Part shown: positions 62,054-64,000 of the stretch, one piece after another
Layout of the letters: each line of letters opens with the position of its first letter
Numbering within the stretch: position 1 is the first letter of the stretch
Assembly: GCA_041905795.1 (NCBI GenBank)
Contig: JAYRKL010000013.1
Location: forward strand, 1 to 64,000
Reading direction: 5' to 3'
Length of the DNA stretch: 64,000 nt
Origin: SHVO01 sp041905795
GTDB taxonomy: Bacteria > Pseudomonadota > Alphaproteobacteria > Rhodospirillales > Rhodospirillaceae
Position numbers and translations under genes: made by a program
Notes under the pieces: generated by a model
The model's input: the letters and a program-made list of their open reading frames with translations, nothing else
Database searches by the model: none
Told to the model about the DNA's origin: nothing

Positions 62054-63181
62054 ATGACGTCACGCATTCCCATGTCGCGGGGGTCGGGCATCCATTCGCG
62101 CCAGGCCCACGCCGACCTGCCGCCCGGCACCTATGAGCGCGAGATCAGCAAGGAGGGTTTCTTCGGGCCGGCAGCGTTCTTCCATCACGCCCACCCGCCC
62201 ACGGCCTGGACCGATTTCACCGGCCCTTTGCGCCCGCGCGCCTTCGACCTCACCAAGACCGACCGCGCCGCCAACTCGCCCTGGGACGCCGCCAACGTGC
62301 TTCACAACAGTCATGTGAAGGTGCGCTACTGGCGGCTCGACTCCTCCATGGAGAGCCTCGCGCGCAATGCCGACGGCGACGACCTGCTGTTCGTGCACAC
62401 CGGCGCCGGCGAGCTTTATTGCGACTATGGCCATCTCGCTTTCACCGCCGGCGATTACATCCTGCTGCCGCGCGGCACGATGTGGCGCATCGACTGCACG
62501 GCGCCGGTGGACGCGTTGCTGATCGAATGTACCAACGCCAGCTACAGCCTGCCGGACCGCGGCCCCCTGGGGCCGACCGCCTTCTTCGACCCTGCCATCC
62601 TCGACGTGCCCGCCATCGACGAGGCCTTCAAGGCCCAGCAGGGCGACCGCACCTGGCGCGTGCGCGTGAAGAAGCGCGACCAGGTGAGCGAGATCACCTA
62701 CCCGTTCAATCCCCTGGACGCCGTCGGTTGGCACGGCGACCTGGCGCCGGTGCGGCTCAACGTCAAGGACATCCGCCCGGTCCTGAGCGCCCGCTACCAC
62801 CTGCCGCCGTCGGTGCACACCACCTTCCTCGGCGAGCGCTTCGTCGTCTGCACCTTCGCGCCCCGGCCGTTCGAGACCGATCCCGGCGCGCTCAAGATCC
62901 CGTTCTTCCACAACAACGACGACTACGACGAAGTGCTGTTCTACCACGCCGGCGATTTCTTCAGCCGCGACGGCATCGCGCCCGGCATGATGACGTTCCA
63001 CCCCGCCGGCTTCACCCACGGACCGCACCCCAAGGCCCTCAAGAACATGCTGGTGCAGACCAAGGCCGCCACCGACGAATACGCCGTGATGATCGACACC
63101 CGCGATCCGCTGGAGGTGGGCGACGGCGCCGCGGCCGCGGAACACGGCGCCTATGTCGACAGCTGGAAGGCCAAACCGTGA
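62054..63181 (+). CDS. hmgA: homogentisate 1,2-dioxygenase, compact form
   Basis: A 375-residue cupin dioxygenase, shorter than the usual 430-460 residue HmgA. The fold is read from the N-terminal MSRGSGIHSRQAH and from HNNDDYDEVLFYHAGDFFSR plus FHPAGFTHGPHPKAL. These supply the His-Glu-His iron ligands of the ring-cleavage site. It opens homogentisate to maleylacetoacetate. It lies between hppD and fahA, which supports the assignment strongly. The fahA start overlaps its stop. Confidence 0.88.
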   Translation: MTSRIPMSRGSGIHSRQAHADLPPGTYEREISKEGFFGPAAFFHHAHPPTAWTDFTGPLRPRAFDLTKTDRAANSPWDAANVLHNSHVKVRYWRLDSSMESLARNADGDDLLFVHTGAGELYCDYGHLAFTAGDYILLPRGTMWRIDCTAPVDALLIECTNASYSLPDRGPLGPTAFFDPAILDVPAIDEAFKAQQGDRTWRVRVKKRDQVSEITYPFNPLDAVGWHGDLAPVRLNVKDIRPVLSARYHLPPSVHTTFLGERFVVCTFAPRPFETDPGALKIPFFHNNDDYDEVLFYHAGDFFSRDGIAPGMMTFHPAGFTHGPHPKALKNMLVQTKAATDEYAVMIDTRDPLEVGDGAAAAEHGAYVDSWKAKP

Positions 63182-64000
63182 AACTCGCGACCTTGAAGAA
63201 CGGCACCCGCGACGGCGCCTTGGCCGTGGTGTCCAGGGACCTCGCCCGCGCGGTGACCGTGCCGAATATCGCCGCCACCCTGCAGGATGCGCTGGACGAC
63301 TGGTGGGATACGGAACCGCAGCTGAAGGCGGTCTATAAGCGCCTCAACGCCGGTGAGATCGCCGATGCGGTCGCGTTCTCGCCGCAAGCCGCCGAGTCAC
63401 CCCTGCCGCGCGCCTATCACTGGGTCGACGGCAGCGCCTATCTGGTGCACGTGGAACTGGTGCGCAAGGCCCGCGGCGCGGAAGTGCCCGAGAGCTTCTA
63501 CAGCGACCCCTTGGTCTACCAGGGCGGCAGCGACGACTTCCTGGCGCCGATGGATCCGATTCCCCTGCCCGCCGCCGACATGGGGCTGGACCTGGAAGCG
63601 GAAGTGGCGGTGATCACCAATGACGTGCCGCTCGGCTGTTCGCCGGACGACGCCGCCAAGCACATCAAGCTGGTGATGCTGGTCAACGATGTGACTTTGC
63701 GCAACCTGATCCCGGCGGAACTGGCCAAGGGTTTCGGCTTTTATGTCGGCAAGCCGTCCACCGCCTTCTCGCCGGTGGCGGTGACGCCCGATGAGCTGGG
63801 CGACGCCTGGGACGGGGGCAAAGTCTCGCTGCCCCTGCTCAGCTTCGTCAACGGCCAGCCGCTCGGGAGACCCAACGCCGGCCAGGACCTGACTTTCGAT
63901 TTCCGCCAGCTCATCGGCCATGTCGCCAAGACCCGCCGGCTGGGCGCCGGCACCATCATCGGCTCGGGCACGGTCGCCAACCGCAATTACAGCGAGGTGG
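63178..64000 (+). CDS. fahA: fumarylacetoacetase (partial, cut by window edge)
   Basis: The first 274 residues of a fumarylacetoacetate hydrolase, open to the last base. It starts at a GTG overlapping the hmgA stop (MKLATLKNGTRDG...). FAH-family parts are LDLEAEVAVITNDVPLG (metal-binding Glu pair), HIKLVMLVNDVTLRNL, FGFYVGKPSTAFSPVAVTPDELG, and GTIIGSGTVANRNYSEV. It splits fumarylacetoacetate to fumarate and acetoacetate, the last step of tyrosine degradation. The separate maleylacetoacetate isomerase is not in the window. Confidence 0.93.
   Translation, partial: MKLATLKNGTRDGALAVVSRDLARAVTVPNIAATLQDALDDWWDTEPQLKAVYKRLNAGEIADAVAFSPQAAESPLPRAYHWVDGSAYLVHVELVRKARGAEVPESFYSDPLVYQGGSDDFLAPMDPIPLPAADMGLDLEAEVAVITNDVPLGCSPDDAAKHIKLVMLVNDVTLRNLIPAELAKGFGFYVGKPSTAFSPVAVTPDELGDAWDGGKVSLPLLSFVNGQPLGRPNAGQDLTFDFRQLIGHVAKTRRLGAGTIIGSGTVANRNYSEV

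Overview
This 64-kb window is GC-rich chromosomal DNA from an alphaproteobacterium. The evidence is the conserved order rpmF-plsX-fabH-ihfA-merR, the order glyA-nrdR-ribD-ribE-ribB, a RibB whose cyclohydrolase half has lost its zinc cysteines, a cytochrome bc1 assembly chaperone (CBP3 type) next to a YceD protein, and palindromic repeats with a CTTGA core that are typical of this class. I cannot name the genus from sequence alone. I see no prophage, transposase, CRISPR array or rRNA.

Layout. 0-5.4 kb: two small unknown genes, a TPR/2-oxoglutarate oxygenase fusion and a large TonB-dependent receptor. 5.9-14.3 kb: a metabolic module made of a CaiB-type CoA-transferase, a LysR regulator, a ThDP-dependent 2-oxoacid decarboxylase-like enzyme overlapping an aldehyde dehydrogenase, a KgtP-like dicarboxylate permease and a glutaryl-CoA dehydrogenase. 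These fit one route from 2-oxoadipate (or glutarate) to crotonyl-CoA. 14.4-16.1 kb: a lower-GC surface-carbohydrate gene separated from tRNA-Pro(GGG) by two 100-bp tRNA-derived tandem repeats. 16.2-21.7 kb: merR, ihfA, fabH, plsX, rpmF, yceD, the bc1 chaperone, bamE and an ABM-fold protein. 21.8-26.7 kb: a proton-pumping pyrophosphatase, a FliL-like protein, thiL, nusB and ribH.

27.0-34.0 kb is a plus-strand transcription unit: secreted amidohydrolase, MOSC protein, greB, two different TPR-SPINDLY (GT41) O-glycosyltransferases and a 180-residue Ser/Thr-rich octapeptide-repeat protein. From the MOSC gene onward each gene overlaps the next by four bases. I propose that the repeat protein is the acceptor of the two transferases. 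This block, with msrC and a desaturase, sits inside what is elsewhere one riboflavin operon: ribB, ribE, ribD, nrdR, glyA and rpiB lie at 35.9-41.1 kb, while ribH-nusB-thiL lie at 24.7-26.7 kb.

41-48.6 kb holds a penicillin-acylase family enzyme, MotB, the N-end-rule leucyltransferase Bpt, a nested palindrome, an exported creatininase-like protein, a DUF502 protein and a compact Nudix/[2Fe-2S]/small membrane protein operon. 48.6-53.6 kb is a Gld-type ABC export system (ATPase, permease, GldG, DUF4340). 53.8-60.3 kb has a receiver/cyclic-nucleotide-binding fusion, an unknown protein, an alpha/beta hydrolase and an autotransporter. The window ends in a tyrosine-degradation operon (Lrp-type regulator divergent from hppD, a compact homogentisate dioxygenase and fahA, which is cut by the window edge).
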